Assembly: GCA_022563685.1 (NCBI GenBank)
Contig: JADFMY010000007.1
Location: 1 to 52,565 of the forward strand
Length of the DNA: 52,565 nt
Reading direction: 5' to 3'
From: Pseudomonadota bacterium
GTDB lineage: Bacteria; Pseudomonadota; Gammaproteobacteria; GCA-001735895
The position numbers and the translations under genes are program-made. Below the pieces are notes generated by a model. The model had not been told where the DNA came from. It worked only from the letters and a program-made list of their open reading frames with translations, and made no database searches. Below, one piece after another: positions 37,438-46,681 of this stretch. How positions within the stretch are numbered: the stretch's first letter is position 1; the number at the start of each line of letters is the position of its first letter.

Positions 37438-38609
37438 ACGCTCACTGGATATAACTGTGGGAGCCATCTCTCGACTACATCTAACGGGAAACCTAAACGA
37501 ACCGGGGCGCGTGGTCCTTGAGAAACAAGCAACCCTTTGATAAGCAAAATAGATAATATTTCTCGAGCCCTGCGTTCCTGATATCCCGTTATCTCTGCCG
37601 CTCTCCCTCGCTCCAATTCTCCGACTATAAATGCCTCTCTTAACAACGACATTGAACGAGCTGGTAATCGATTAGCCGAAACTTCATCATCAACATAAAG
37701 TTTCATGCGACGTAAAAGCTCACCAGGTTGCAATAGACTTTCCATGAATTCAACTTGATCAATAGCAGTGCGTAAAAAAAACGCACAGAACTTTTCAAGA
37801 CAACTCGCAGATAATGCACCTCGTCCATCGTAGTCACCTTGGCGAGGCGCATCAGCCTCCATCAAGGTCGCCTTATAGTCAGTTGAGTTACGCGCAAGTC
37901 CACGGGATACAGACCAGATGCTACACCCCACTTCACTACGTATAAGCATCGCGTGAGCCATTAGTCTTGCCACTCGACCATTGCCATCAAAAAAAGGATG
38001 TATCCACAAAAAACGGTGATGCGATGCTGCTATTGCAATAATAGCCTGTGATTTAGACAATCGATCAAAGTCATAGGCTTCTTCAAACCTCATAAGAAAT
38101 CCAGATAAATTGATTGCAGGAGGCGGCACGTGGTGCCCTATTTCTACCTCCCCATTTCGGAGCTTCCCTGGAATAATTTCAATCTTCTTTCCCGTATTTG
38201 GATTTTCCACCCATAGCATATCTTCAGGCAATTTTTCACAAAACTCACGATGTAACCATTGAATATATTTAGTAGTGGTTGGCGGATCTGCTGGGTCATT
38301 CCCATTATCTATTAGACGCTGCACTTCAATATGTGCTCGTGCTTCGAGCTGCAGGCTCCGCTTACTGGCATCCTCTGAATAATCGTCTTCTAGTGCAGCA
38401 TCAATGTCTCGCGGATGAGTGTTGTGCCCTTCAATTAGATTTGAATAATAACAATTCATCGATCTTACGAGATCACCAATGCTTTTGCGTACGCTTGGTT
38501 GAATCTGCCCGGCGAGGCGGTTGGCTTTGGCAACAAGATCAATAGCCAAATCATCTAATTCAGTAGCCTCAGTACAAGGCATCATGGGTTCCATCGCTGA
38601 TATATTCAT
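37434..38609 (-). CDS. Fic-domain AMPylase family protein
   Basis: 391 aa. The Fic active-site motif HPFFDGNGRVARL is intact. An N-terminal self-inhibitory motif SNLIEGHNTH (S-x-x-I-E-G) is present, as in class II Fic proteins, and a C-terminal winged-helix-like region (RGRAAEITGYQERRAREILS) follows. It would transfer AMP (or another nucleotide) to a target protein. The stop overlaps the start of the broken kinase gene (ATGA), so the two formed an operon. Several Met codons near the start make the exact start uncertain. Confidence 0.85.
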   Translation of the reverse strand: MNISAMEPMMPCTEATELDDLAIDLVAKANRLAGQIQPSVRKSIGDLVRSMNCYYSNLIEGHNTHPRDIDAALEDDYSEDASKRSLQLEARAHIEVQRLIDNGNDPADPPTTTKYIQWLHREFCEKLPEDMLWVENPNTGKKIEIIPGKLRNGEVEIGHHVPPPAINLSGFLMRFEEAYDFDRLSKSQAIIAIAASHHRFLWIHPFFDGNGRVARLMAHAMLIRSEVGCSIWSVSRGLARNSTDYKATLMEADAPRQGDYDGRGALSASCLEKFCAFFLRTAIDQVEFMESLLQPGELLRRMKLYVDDEVSANRLPARSMSLLREAFIVGELERGRAAEITGYQERRAREILSILLIKGLLVSQGPRAPVRLGFPLDVVERWLPQLYPVSV

Positions 38610-38610
38610 A

Positions 38611-38640
38611 GTGCCGTATATTGTGCCGGATTACGTGCCG
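38611..38640 (-). promoter_or_regulatory. Triple 12-bp direct repeat before the Fic gene
   Basis: 'gtgccg' recurs at 38611, 38623 and 38635, exactly 12 bp apart. It lies directly in front of the first ATG of the Fic ORF and could be an operator for an unseen regulator or for the Fic protein's own wHTH-like domain. The stretch 38641-38864 is AT-rich and otherwise empty. Confidence 0.5.
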
Positions 38641-38864
38641 GATCACAATCTATATTAATCAATAGGTTATATAGGATATGTTCATATTATTTAAACTAAT
38701 AATGCCGGTTTAATTGCCTGATAGATAGATAAACGAATTAAGCCCTACTAGCTCTTTAATCATCAGTTTTGTCTATTAAAATTCATGGGGGAGAGTTGAT
38801 AGCAACAATTGCAGTATGCATACACTATATGAGTAAACACAGTTAGCATTCATCCTGTTAAAAA

Positions 38865-38909
38865 TGGTGCCCAGGGGCTGAATCGAACCACCGGTACGAG
38901 GATTTTCAG
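38865..38909 (-). repeat. tRNA-Phe 3'-half, att-like repeat 1 (diverged)
   Basis: On the minus strand it reads from 'ctgaaaatcctcg' to the CCA end of tRNA-Phe(GAA). It differs at about three positions from the other copies ('gggctgaatc', 'ccggtacg'). Identity to tRNA ends at CAG. There is no 5' half next to it. It marks the left edge of the first module. Confidence 0.8.
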
Positions 38910-38979
38910 ATTGACGCCTAACTTATTCAGAACTACAACAACAAAAGGTTCATTCCTGGCCGATTTCGAAGTATTCTTT

Positions 38980-39885
38980 ATGACTATGGACGCTAAACAA
39001 GTTTCGTCCCCATTCGAAGCCCCTGTCCTTAGCGAGGATCAGAAGCAGTTCTATCGGGACAATGGCTACCTGGTCCTGGAACGCATTATTCCCGGCACCT
39101 GGTTGGACCGGCTACGCGCGGCGGCAGAAAAAATCACTGCGGACACGGGCCAACTAGTGGCCTCGACACGAAAAGTTGCACTCAGGCCCGGGCATAGCGC
39201 AGAGTCTCCGAATCCTTCCTGGGTATGGAATCCGGACGAGGACTCTGACGATTTATGGGCGTTTCTCTCTGATTCGGTCCTTCCCGACGTGGTAGCGGAT
39301 TTAATCGGTCCGGATGTGCGGTTCAATTACAGCTTCCTCTTCTTCCGCCGTGAGGACGGCGTCTACGAAGACGATGGCTGCGGAGCCTGGCACCAGGACT
39401 ATGCGTACTTTCCTCAGACCAATTGTGATGGACTTTATGCCGGAATTCACCTGGAAGACGCAACCCCCGGGCGTTCGCATACGCTGCTAGTTCCAGGAAG
39501 CCATCACGGGCCACTGTTCGAGCACATGAACACTGATGGCCGGTTTACCGGGCGTATTGGAAAGAGCGACTTCGATCGAATCGCTCTCGACAAAGCGATT
39601 GGGCTCACACCACCTGCCGGCTCTATTGAGCTCTTTGATTTCCGTGTCGTCCATAACGACGATGCGGGAGCTGCCGAAGATGGTCCGCCGAGTTTTCAGG
39701 CGCTCTACACGGCTGCCGACGCCTTTCCCTATCGCAGTTTCAACCTCGGTTCGGCCAACCACGGGACAATTGTCCGAGGACGGCCGCCGCGGCGCGCTCG
39801 TCATGACCCGCAAGGGTGTCCGATACCCCGTGACCTGGTCGAAATTGAACGCTGGTTATCGGGCGGATTCGAAGTCGGCTCCTAA
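38980..39885 (+). CDS. Phytanoyl-CoA dioxygenase (PhyH) family Fe(II)/2-oxoglutarate oxygenase
   Basis: 301 aa from MTMDAKQV; the ORF-track start at 38911 begins right at the tRNA fragment and is unlikely. The opening LSEDQKQFYRDNGYLVLERIIPG and the iron-binding GAWHQDYAYFPQT (HxD) are typical PhyH. The distal His is likely in FDFRVVHNDD, and the Arg for 2-oxoglutarate follows. Substrate unknown. First gene after att-like repeat 1. Confidence 0.85.
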   Translation: MTMDAKQVSSPFEAPVLSEDQKQFYRDNGYLVLERIIPGTWLDRLRAAAEKITADTGQLVASTRKVALRPGHSAESPNPSWVWNPDEDSDDLWAFLSDSVLPDVVADLIGPDVRFNYSFLFFRREDGVYEDDGCGAWHQDYAYFPQTNCDGLYAGIHLEDATPGRSHTLLVPGSHHGPLFEHMNTDGRFTGRIGKSDFDRIALDKAIGLTPPAGSIELFDFRVVHNDDAGAAEDGPPSFQALYTAADAFPYRSFNLGSANHGTIVRGRPPRRARHDPQGCPIPRDLVEIERWLSGGFEVGS

Positions 39886-40261
39886 TCGATGTGGCAAGCC
39901 TCACCAGCTTAGCCTTCAAGAGTTCAGACGACATAGAAATTACCCGGGTCACCCAATTGCTTTATTCATTCGGCAATTGTCTTGTCAGTACCAAATTTAC
40001 CGTTGCATTCCGTACGCACGATGCCTGGGAAGCGATCCTGACGCGGATTTACAGGTGCTGGATATCTGGAAATATAACTTTTTTACTTCTATACTTTGAT
40101 ATAGACCGAGCATCGCTTTTGGCTATTTCCGTTTTGCTGGCATGAAGATTCGGGAGTTGATGCCACAGGGTCTCTTCAGCTCGAAATTGAAGAGACATAT
40201 TTGCACCACGATCTCTAGTGGGCAATTCGACACTTACCCGCAGGAAGATGAATACTTGAAA
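39886..40261. other. Gap between the PhyH and Cys-rich genes
   Basis: 376 bp without a supported gene. The small ORFs here are shadows or N-terminal extensions without ribosome sites. No repeat or tRNA was seen. Confidence 0.45.
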
Positions 40262-41155
40262 ATGAACAAGATAACAACGAAAAGGCAATTTTTAGGTTGG
40301 ATAGCTGCCCTTGGTGGAGCTTATGGACTGGGTCTGGCAACCCCGAGTTTGATAACATATATTGAAGGCGCTCCATTGCGCGAGGCCGTGAATTCGGTGC
40401 TGTCTGCCAATGCAGTTCCAACCGGCCTTGATATTGGTAAACCGGTTGCGAAACTGATAGAAGCCGGGGCTATAGACCCGGTGAAGGTTATGGAGGTTTA
40501 CAAAAGTCGCGGCCCTGTCCCCGAATGGGTGGCGAATGTGTTAGATGGAAAGCCGCAGGAACTAATCCTCTCGCTCGAAAACGCCGCCTTCAATCTTAAT
40601 TTTTTATGGCCTCTTGGGCTGGCAACAAGGGCCTCATTTAACGATAAAAGTCCGCTCAGAGGCAAAGACCTTCCCAATTTTGCCAGCACTGGCGGTTGGA
40701 CTCTTGGTGTGAAAAATAATGGTGCGGCATATTTCAACCAGGTAGATACCCTTGCCCTGTCACCCGAACAGGCGGTTCTTGTTTATCGCCTGGCAGCAAA
40801 CATATTTCGCCCGTGCTGTGGGAACTCGGCCTTTTTTCAAGACTGCAATCACGGTTCGGCGATGCTTGGGCTTTTGGAACTGGCGGCATCTAACGGGTAC
40901 ACATCGGAAGATATTTTAAATTTGGCCAAAGTCGCTAACGGATTATGGTACCCAGAGAAATATATTGAGACAGCGCTGTTCTTTGACAGTTTGAAAGGGA
41001 TTTCGTGGGAAAATATACCTGCCGATTTACTTTTGTCTGCAGAGTATTCCTCGATTGGTGGGTGGAATAAAAATGTTCGTGCCGTACTCGCAGATCAAAA
41101 AACATTCTTGCGCCGCCAACAAGCCGTGAGCGGTGGTAGAGGTTGCGGCATTTAG
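40262..41155 (+). CDS. Exported protein with CC/DCNHG motif, function unknown
   Basis: 297 aa from MNKITTKRQF; the longer ORF-track start lacks a signal sequence. KRQFLGWIAALGGAYGLGLA forms a signal or anchor. A central motif RPCCGNSAFFQDCNHGSAML has three Cys and a His close together and could bind a metal or heme, followed by LLELAASNGYTSEDIL. I do not know a characterised homologue. It lies between a PhyH-like dioxygenase and a GDPD in the same module. Confidence 0.65.
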   Translation: MNKITTKRQFLGWIAALGGAYGLGLATPSLITYIEGAPLREAVNSVLSANAVPTGLDIGKPVAKLIEAGAIDPVKVMEVYKSRGPVPEWVANVLDGKPQELILSLENAAFNLNFLWPLGLATRASFNDKSPLRGKDLPNFASTGGWTLGVKNNGAAYFNQVDTLALSPEQAVLVYRLAANIFRPCCGNSAFFQDCNHGSAMLGLLELAASNGYTSEDILNLAKVANGLWYPEKYIETALFFDSLKGISWENIPADLLLSAEYSSIGGWNKNVRAVLADQKTFLRRQQAVSGGRGCGI

Positions 41156-41388
41156 ATTCCATTCTCCTTTGCTGGCCTGACAGGATCCATTCCAGGTAAT
41201 TTGCGCGAAGACTGGATCTGCCACATAAACAATTTCGCTGCTCGCATTGGGCGCCTCGCGCCGCAAAAAATCGAGGAGCAAGTCATGCGGATGACCGACG
41301 TCGGACAGGTCAAAATTTTTACGGCTGGCCTTTGGATAGCAATTGACTATACAAAAATGATGCTTCGCTGTTGTCACGGGCGAATGCG

Positions 41389-42183
41389 TCATTTGGGTAC
41401 TCGCTGTGGAAAATCGGTAATGAGGCCCGCTACGCCAACTTCTATGAGGCTAGCGATCATCTTATCATCGTTGACTGTAAAAGGGTTAAGCTTGAGTCCC
41501 AGGTCGACCTGCCTCTTAAGCTGATCAACCGAAAGACGGGTATAGCGTGGATTAAAGGTATCGAAAAATGGGTCGGTGAAGTCCATCGGATCTTCAGGAA
41601 AGAGTCCCAGGATAGCCTGGACTTCAAAATCTGGCCTGCGCTGTTTTAGTGTTTTCAACCATGAAAACCGGGCAGATGAAAACAGCAGGTGATCCGGTCC
41701 AATGCTAACCTCGTCGGCCAGGTTGAGAACGGCATCGACCAGGTCGAAATCATTTTTAGGTAAGGGTTGTGCCTTTAACTCAAGGTTGAGAAACCAGTCC
41801 AGCACAAGCGTGAGTTCAAAGGCCTCCCGCAGCGTTGGCACTTTCTCACCGGCATATCGTGCCAGCTCCTGGCGACCGACAGCACCTGCAGCGACCTGCC
41901 CAAACGGGTCATCGTGCTCGAACCATGAGCCAGCGTCGAGTGATCGGATTTCAGCCAGACTGTAAGTGGAAAACGCTGCGGGGACGCGTTCGGGAAAGAT
42001 ATCGGAGACGTTTGTCGTTCGTATCATTGCATCGTCATGCATCAGCACCAGTTGGTCATCAGCTGTGACCGCAACATCCGTCTCCCACAAATCAGCACCG
42101 AGCCTGTGTGCTTTTCGGGCTGCAGCCAGAGTATTTTCAGGAGCGAGGCTTCTTGCCCCCCTGTGAGCAATGACAGTCACCAT
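41389..42183 (-). CDS. Glycerophosphodiester phosphodiesterase
   Basis: 264 aa. AHRGARSLAPENTLAAARKA and DLWETDVAVTADDQLVLMHDD hold the catalytic His residues and metal ligands; ITDFPQRVPK ends the barrel. It is a more canonical cytoplasmic UgpQ-like enzyme than the one at 22.9 kb. Minus strand, convergent with the Cys-rich protein gene. Confidence 0.9.
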   Translation of the reverse strand: MVTVIAHRGARSLAPENTLAAARKAHRLGADLWETDVAVTADDQLVLMHDDAMIRTTNVSDIFPERVPAAFSTYSLAEIRSLDAGSWFEHDDPFGQVAAGAVGRQELARYAGEKVPTLREAFELTLVLDWFLNLELKAQPLPKNDFDLVDAVLNLADEVSIGPDHLLFSSARFSWLKTLKQRRPDFEVQAILGLFPEDPMDFTDPFFDTFNPRYTRLSVDQLKRQVDLGLKLNPFTVNDDKMIASLIEVGVAGLITDFPQRVPK

Positions 42184-42408
42184 GTTGAAAAATTAATCTT
42201 TCCATCCACGTTATAGTACCCGGGAGAGTACTTTAATCAGACAGAACAGTTTCGACAAATATTTTTTCGTGTAGAGTCTTGTGTGCCGGACGAAATTCAA
42301 AGGGGCAGGATAAATCAACCCAACTCAAAAAATCTGACACAATTAAACCAGAATTACACATTTTCTAGATTTCGGTTTTACGAAAGAGGCGTAACTTTTT
42401 GATTAAAA
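42184..42408. other. AT-rich gap before att-like repeat 2
   Basis: No gene. 'aaaccagaattacaca' (42347) recurs in part as 'acaccagaattacaccag' at 42586, on either side of the tRNA fragment, possibly leftover ends of an integrative element. Confidence 0.4.
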
Positions 42409-42453
42409 TGGTGCCCAGGGGCGGAATCGAACCACCGACACGAGGATTTTCAG
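42409..42453 (-). repeat. tRNA-Phe 3'-half, att-like repeat 2
   Basis: On the minus strand: ctgaaaatcctcgtgtcggt... to the CCA end. It matches copies 3 and 4 exactly over the tRNA. Identity to tRNA ends at CAGT. It is the left edge of the three-hipBA module. The ORF-track protein at 42399 is the familiar artefact read across this fragment. Confidence 0.88.
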
Positions 42454-42656
42454 TTTTTAAGTTATCTCTTCTAATTTATTCTATTTTCTTCTTAGGCGTT
42501 ATTTTTATTGGTTATTTAATTTCTCAATACGAATATCCAATTCTTATGATTTCTGGCCAATTCTTAATTTTTATTTGCATGATTACACCAGAATTACACC
42601 AGGGCGCATTATTAACGACTATGGACCTTCATTAAATTCTCTTCTGCTTCTACGAC

Positions 42657-43880
42657 TCAAACCTCGCTTAAAATTGCTGTGGCATAGGCAGCAATATCGG
42701 CTGCACTCATACCTAACTGACGCGCTGTATTTTGCCAGCCGTGCAAAGCGGTGGTCACTTCGCCAATAATCATTTCGGCCTGCTCATCTTTCAAGGCAAA
42801 ATAATTAGCTGCTCGGCGCGCTTGGTCAAGATCGGCATCAGGCCCTTCCTCTGAAATCCACGTCGTCAGCTCACGTGCCTTTTCCTCAATCGGCACTGGG
42901 TTTAAGTCATACACCGGTGACAATCGCCATTTGTCGTTCCGATCGTAGAGAAATCCATGGTTACGCAGGTGATCGTCAAGATTGCCAATCATCACATTAA
43001 AAACAATTCGTCTCCATAACTCCTGGAGATCCTCGGTCGGCGCACTGGAGTACATACGTATGATCTCGGCTATGTCTGTATATGTTGCCTCGTCGCCGTC
43101 GTTGAGACCCAAAAAGCTCATTGCTGATAAAAATGGAATACGCCGGTTTTCTTGCCTATCAAAGCGCTTGATTAATGCGACTGGCCGACCGGCGACATCT
43201 TGCAATCGAATATCGGGGACATTCAACCTTGCCTTACAGGCTAGTGTCATCGCCAACACTTCGCCGTGCGGGATGCTTCTATCATCGTCGAGTTTGGGAA
43301 ATTTGGCGATTCTTAGCGATCCGTCCTTATCCAAAACGACAGATTTCGGGCGTGCACCACCAAGAGTTGAGCCTCCGTTTAAAAGCAGTTTCAAATCTTC
43401 CGCTGTTTCAGTATTTGTCTGAACCGCATCAGCTGCATTAATGAGTGCAGGTAGTTGGATTAGCTGAGGCACACGATAATGGCCTGTATCGTGATCGAAA
43501 TTGTCTTCACCCTCTCGCCGGTAACGGAGCGCACCAATTCGCGTGAAATCCGTAATTGCAAGCATATAGTCAATTTCTGATAAGGTACGTTCTTCCCCTG
43601 CCTTACGGAAGGCACGCTTGATGAGCTGCTGCCCCCAGCGATCGGGGGCAGTATCTCGTAGTGCACCGGATAGCGCTGACTTTTCCGATGATGTATAAAA
43701 AGGCCCAGCCTGCAAGGGCAGATTTTCCGGATCGATTGCAAACGCATCTTCTCGATTGAGCCAACCAGGATCGTATTCAAATACTGAACTTTGGCCCCGA
43801 CGTTTGGCTACATAGCGACAGAGACCAACCAGAAGAGTTTTGCCACCATGATCAATATGGATTTCGATGGTGTCAGTCAT
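42657..43880 (-). CDS. hipA: HipA-family Ser/Thr kinase toxin (module 1)
   Basis: 407 aa. The P-loop-like GGSTLGGARPKSVV, the catalytic IGNLDDHLRNHGF (Asp and Asn) and the metal-binding LSPVYDLNP are intact. HipA kinases phosphorylate a translation factor such as glutamyl-tRNA synthetase and stop growth. This one belongs to the branch with GGARPK rather than AGAQEK. It overlaps its HTH partner by 4 bp (ATGA). The target is not inferable. Confidence 0.9.
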   Translation of the reverse strand: MTDTIEIHIDHGGKTLLVGLCRYVAKRRGQSSVFEYDPGWLNREDAFAIDPENLPLQAGPFYTSSEKSALSGALRDTAPDRWGQQLIKRAFRKAGEERTLSEIDYMLAITDFTRIGALRYRREGEDNFDHDTGHYRVPQLIQLPALINAADAVQTNTETAEDLKLLLNGGSTLGGARPKSVVLDKDGSLRIAKFPKLDDDRSIPHGEVLAMTLACKARLNVPDIRLQDVAGRPVALIKRFDRQENRRIPFLSAMSFLGLNDGDEATYTDIAEIIRMYSSAPTEDLQELWRRIVFNVMIGNLDDHLRNHGFLYDRNDKWRLSPVYDLNPVPIEEKARELTTWISEEGPDADLDQARRAANYFALKDEQAEMIIGEVTTALHGWQNTARQLGMSAADIAAYATAILSEV

Positions 43881-44212
43881 GATCGCTTCCCTTTCCGCCG
43901 AGGCGGAACGATATTTTTAGGCAATCGACCTTCTTCAATGTCGAGACCTAGAATATCATCGCGGCGATCAGCAACCTGGCCAAGACCTTCAACGAGACCG
44001 AGGATAGCTAGTACCGTGGCATAAACACCCATGGATACCGTCGGCTCCCCCCTTTCAACCTTATAGAGCGTACCGCGACTGATAAACGCGCGCTCCGCCA
44101 TTGAAATCGTCGAGATACGGCGTTTTTTACGTGCAATTGTGATGTCCTCACCGAGTTTGATGAGGGCTTGCCTGGCTGCCCGGGGAAGCGTATTGATCGA
44201 GTATGATTTCAT
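43877..44212 (-). CDS. hipB: HipB-like XRE antitoxin (module 1)
   Basis: 111 aa. Cro/CI HTH in the middle (ISMAERAFISRGTLYKVERGEPTVSM), with a longer N-terminus and a basic C-terminal tail (PPRRKGKRS). It neutralises and represses with HipA. A 14-bp inverted repeat lies immediately upstream. Confidence 0.85.
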   Translation of the reverse strand: MKSYSINTLPRAARQALIKLGEDITIARKKRRISTISMAERAFISRGTLYKVERGEPTVSMGVYATVLAILGLVEGLGQVADRRDDILGLDIEEGRLPKNIVPPRRKGKRS

Positions 44213-44215
44213 AAA

Positions 44216-44266
44216 ATGTCTTATATAATACTCAAACTATTCATAATAGTTCATTATATAAGACAT
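44216..44266 (-). promoter_or_regulatory. Operator of hipBA module 1
   Basis: 'atgtcttatataat' (44216-44229) and its exact complement (44253-44266) are separated by 23 bp. Inside lies a second dyad, aactatt-cat-aatagtt (44235-44251). It lies 4 bp from the hipB start and so probably covers promoter and start. The remainder up to 44501 is unassigned. Confidence 0.65.
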
Positions 44267-44501
44267 ATTACACAAAATCTATAATTCTAAACGTCCTTAC
44301 CTACACAATCAGATCCCATGTAATGCGTGATCCAGGCTATAAACCATTGCAACTGATTCATGTCTAAATTCTGTCGAGAAAGATCGACGCTGTCTTTTCA
44401 TTGAACACCTCGTTTACGGCAGTAATACTACCCCCTATGTGGGTGTCCGGTTTTATTAGACCACTACAGCTTACAGGTTAATAGCTGTTGAGTTTAACCA
44501 A

Positions 44502-45779
44502 TCAGTTCGCGGCAGGCGCTGTTCCGATCGGTAACCGAAATCCTTCATAAGCAAATGCCGGCCTGATCGTCTCGCAGTCCTTTTCGCTGACCCCTTCACG
44601 GCAGGCTATTTCATACCAGAGACCACTAACCGTCTGCTCCATCTCATCGATGCTATCGATCGCTTCCTTCGGCTTGAGCAGAAAGCGCGTAGACTGCGAG
44701 AGTAGATTTTTGGCATGAGCATAGCGGCCCATGTCGCCGCACTCAAGCGCAAGGTCGCGACGCTCGAGACTAATCGGCATGTTTGGCACTAGGTCGTAGG
44801 CCGGAGAGAGCTTCCATTCATTGTCCATCGCAATCATTGCGTGATTGCGCGGATGATCGTCGGTATTACTAATCAGGGCATTGAAGCACATGCGTCTGAA
44901 CAGTTCGGGCGCATCTGATTTTGGCTGTGCCGATATCCGGCGCAGTTCCTCAGCAAGCAGAACATAGGACCATTTACTACGGTCCTGATGAGTATCTTCT
45001 GTGCGCAAGAGTGTGAGTGCACTCAGCATCCTCGCGCGGCGATATCCAGTCTTCGTGTACTCGCGGTCAAAGCGTTTGACCAGCAGCGCATCACGATCAC
45101 CGATGGTCGTGAGTTTGCTCTCAGCCGTCTGGATTCCGCAGGCACGAGCGAGTTCCAGCATGGTACGCTCGACTCTGGCATAGTTCCACTTGTCATCGGG
45201 GTGGTTGAACTTCGCGATCCAGAGTGCATTATCATCCTCGACTACAGCCTTCGGGCGGGCCCCGCCCATCGACGTTCCACCGACCATGAGCTCCTGTGCC
45301 TGTTGCGCGTCCGGATCCTGCGGCAGTTCCTTCTCCTTTATGATTGCATCAGCGAATGCCTGGAGTTTTTCGAGCTCCATCGCGCGGTTAAATTTTCTTT
45401 TTGGTGCGGGCGGCTCCTGATTAAGGCCAAAACTAAGTGCACCCGCGCGGTCGTCCGGTGAGTAGAGCAGGTAATCAAGCTCGTCAGGACCTGGTGAGCC
45501 GAAGTAACGCTCGATAATCCGTCGACCCCAATGGTCGGGGCTCGCATCACGAAGCGCGCCGAAGATTCCCTTAAGCAATCTTGTCTCATACGTTCTGTTC
45601 GTGAGCTTGAGTTCGATCGGATCGATCGGTACTGCGTTCTCCCGGGAAAGGTAACTCTTACCGTAGACGAAGCGACCCGTCGCGATACCGTGTCGGTCGA
45701 TATTGCGCTGGAAGCGCCCTGCCGTGACGAATTCCGTTTCGCCGGGCAGGACGATATAAACGAAGCACTCAGAAGTCAC
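44502..45779 (-). CDS. hipA: HipA-family Ser/Thr kinase toxin (module 2)
   Basis: 425 aa. VGGTSMGGARPKAVV, the catalytic ISNTDDHPRNHAM and the metal site LSPAYDLVPN are intact. Same sub-branch as module 1 but clearly different in sequence, so not a recent duplication. It overlaps its HTH gene by 11 bp. Confidence 0.9.
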   Translation of the reverse strand: MTSECFVYIVLPGETEFVTAGRFQRNIDRHGIATGRFVYGKSYLSRENAVPIDPIELKLTNRTYETRLLKGIFGALRDASPDHWGRRIIERYFGSPGPDELDYLLYSPDDRAGALSFGLNQEPPAPKRKFNRAMELEKLQAFADAIIKEKELPQDPDAQQAQELMVGGTSMGGARPKAVVEDDNALWIAKFNHPDDKWNYARVERTMLELARACGIQTAESKLTTIGDRDALLVKRFDREYTKTGYRRARMLSALTLLRTEDTHQDRSKWSYVLLAEELRRISAQPKSDAPELFRRMCFNALISNTDDHPRNHAMIAMDNEWKLSPAYDLVPNMPISLERRDLALECGDMGRYAHAKNLLSQSTRFLLKPKEAIDSIDEMEQTVSGLWYEIACREGVSEKDCETIRPAFAYEGFRLPIGTAPAAN

Positions 45780-46110
45780 TGTCCAGTTCCCCGGGCTTTT
45801 CGGTACGGGCCCGTTCGCGCCACTTGACCATGGCCAGCCCTTCCTCGTCCGTAGCCGGATCGGCCAGCTCCTCCATCGGTCTCAGGAGGTCATAGGCCCA
45901 GAGAAGGGCGGTATAGACGACGAAAGAGGTGGTGATCTTCCCCTGCTCAGCGTCAGAGACAGCACGGGGACCGGTTCCAATTTTCTGGGCCACGTCCTTG
46001 ATTATCAGGTTGCGACGAAGCCGTGCCGTACGCAGGTTTGCACCCAGACGTTTGATAGCCTTTTCAACCGCGTAGGGCGGGGCCTGCGTTAATGTATTCC
46101 TGGCAGTCAT
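45769..46110 (-). CDS. hipB: HipB-like XRE antitoxin (module 2)
   Basis: 113 aa. The HTH core reads RRNLIIKDVAQKIGTGPRAV followed by SDAEQGKITTSF; the C-terminus is acidic (RTEKPGELDSDF). Upstream are repeated CTCTTAAG palindromes. Partner of the HipA encoded immediately downstream. Confidence 0.8.
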   Translation of the reverse strand: MTARNTLTQAPPYAVEKAIKRLGANLRTARLRRNLIIKDVAQKIGTGPRAVSDAEQGKITTSFVVYTALLWAYDLLRPMEELADPATDEEGLAMVKWRERARTEKPGELDSDF

Positions 46111-46112
46111 CT

Positions 46113-46233
46113 GCTCTTAAGGGCCTCTTAACTTGATTAAACTAACCTTAAGAGCATACCAGAGTTTCAAGAAAAAGATAGAGAAGTATGCTCTTAAGAG
46201 CATATAAAGTGAGTTAAGGCGCTCTCAAGGGCC
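46113..46233 (-). promoter_or_regulatory. Repeated GCTCTTAAG operators of hipBA module 2
   Basis: Four sites: 'gctcttaagggc' at 46113, a half-site 'cttaagagc' at 46147, a perfect 18-bp palindrome (tatgctcttaagagcata) at 46187-46204, and 'gctctcaagggc' at 46221. Placement directly before hipB fits autorepression. Confidence 0.65.
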
Positions 46234-46302
46234 AGAAATAAGTGATGCTACTGTAGACACCCCATAAATGGATCTATACGTGTTTTCCAGTAACGAAGTT
46301 TC

Positions 46303-46407
46303 TTATTTGTCTTCTCGCCTTATTTCAATACGACGCCCTGAACGAATACCAATGCCAGCTTTAATGGCTGATAGTTCCTGGTTACAACCTGTTTGTCGAT
46401 GTCTCAT
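46303..46407 (-). pseudogene. Possible transposase N-terminal remnant
   Basis: A 34-codon ORF with SAIKAGIGIRSGRRIEIRRED, which resembles the start of IS21-type transposases as I remember them. No other transposase part or terminal repeats found. Weak evidence; the rest of 46234-46680 shows nothing. Confidence 0.3.
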
Positions 46408-46681
46408 ATAACAATCTTCCTGTTTTTGAGCGATGTGTTTACCTGACAAGCACTTTTCCTCCATGCGGATAAAAAATCACTCATCCTTACATACACCCAA
46501 CCGGCCAAGATAATTGTCGTCTAATAACTTTGCACCACGATGCATAACAATGCACAACTAATCCCCGCAAAACTCCATCTTGAACTGACTGCATACATAA
46601 TTGTATTTAGGCAACCTGGCGTCTTAGCTTACTAGAGACGATATAACGCATCTTCCTCCGGAAAATCCATAACTAAGATAT

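Noticed and set aside
42399-42635. 78-aa ORF starting MIKMVPRGGIEPPTRG
   Set aside because: The opening is the plus-strand translation of the antisense of a tRNA-Phe 3' half, a well-known false ORF; the rest is low-complexity AT-rich DNA.
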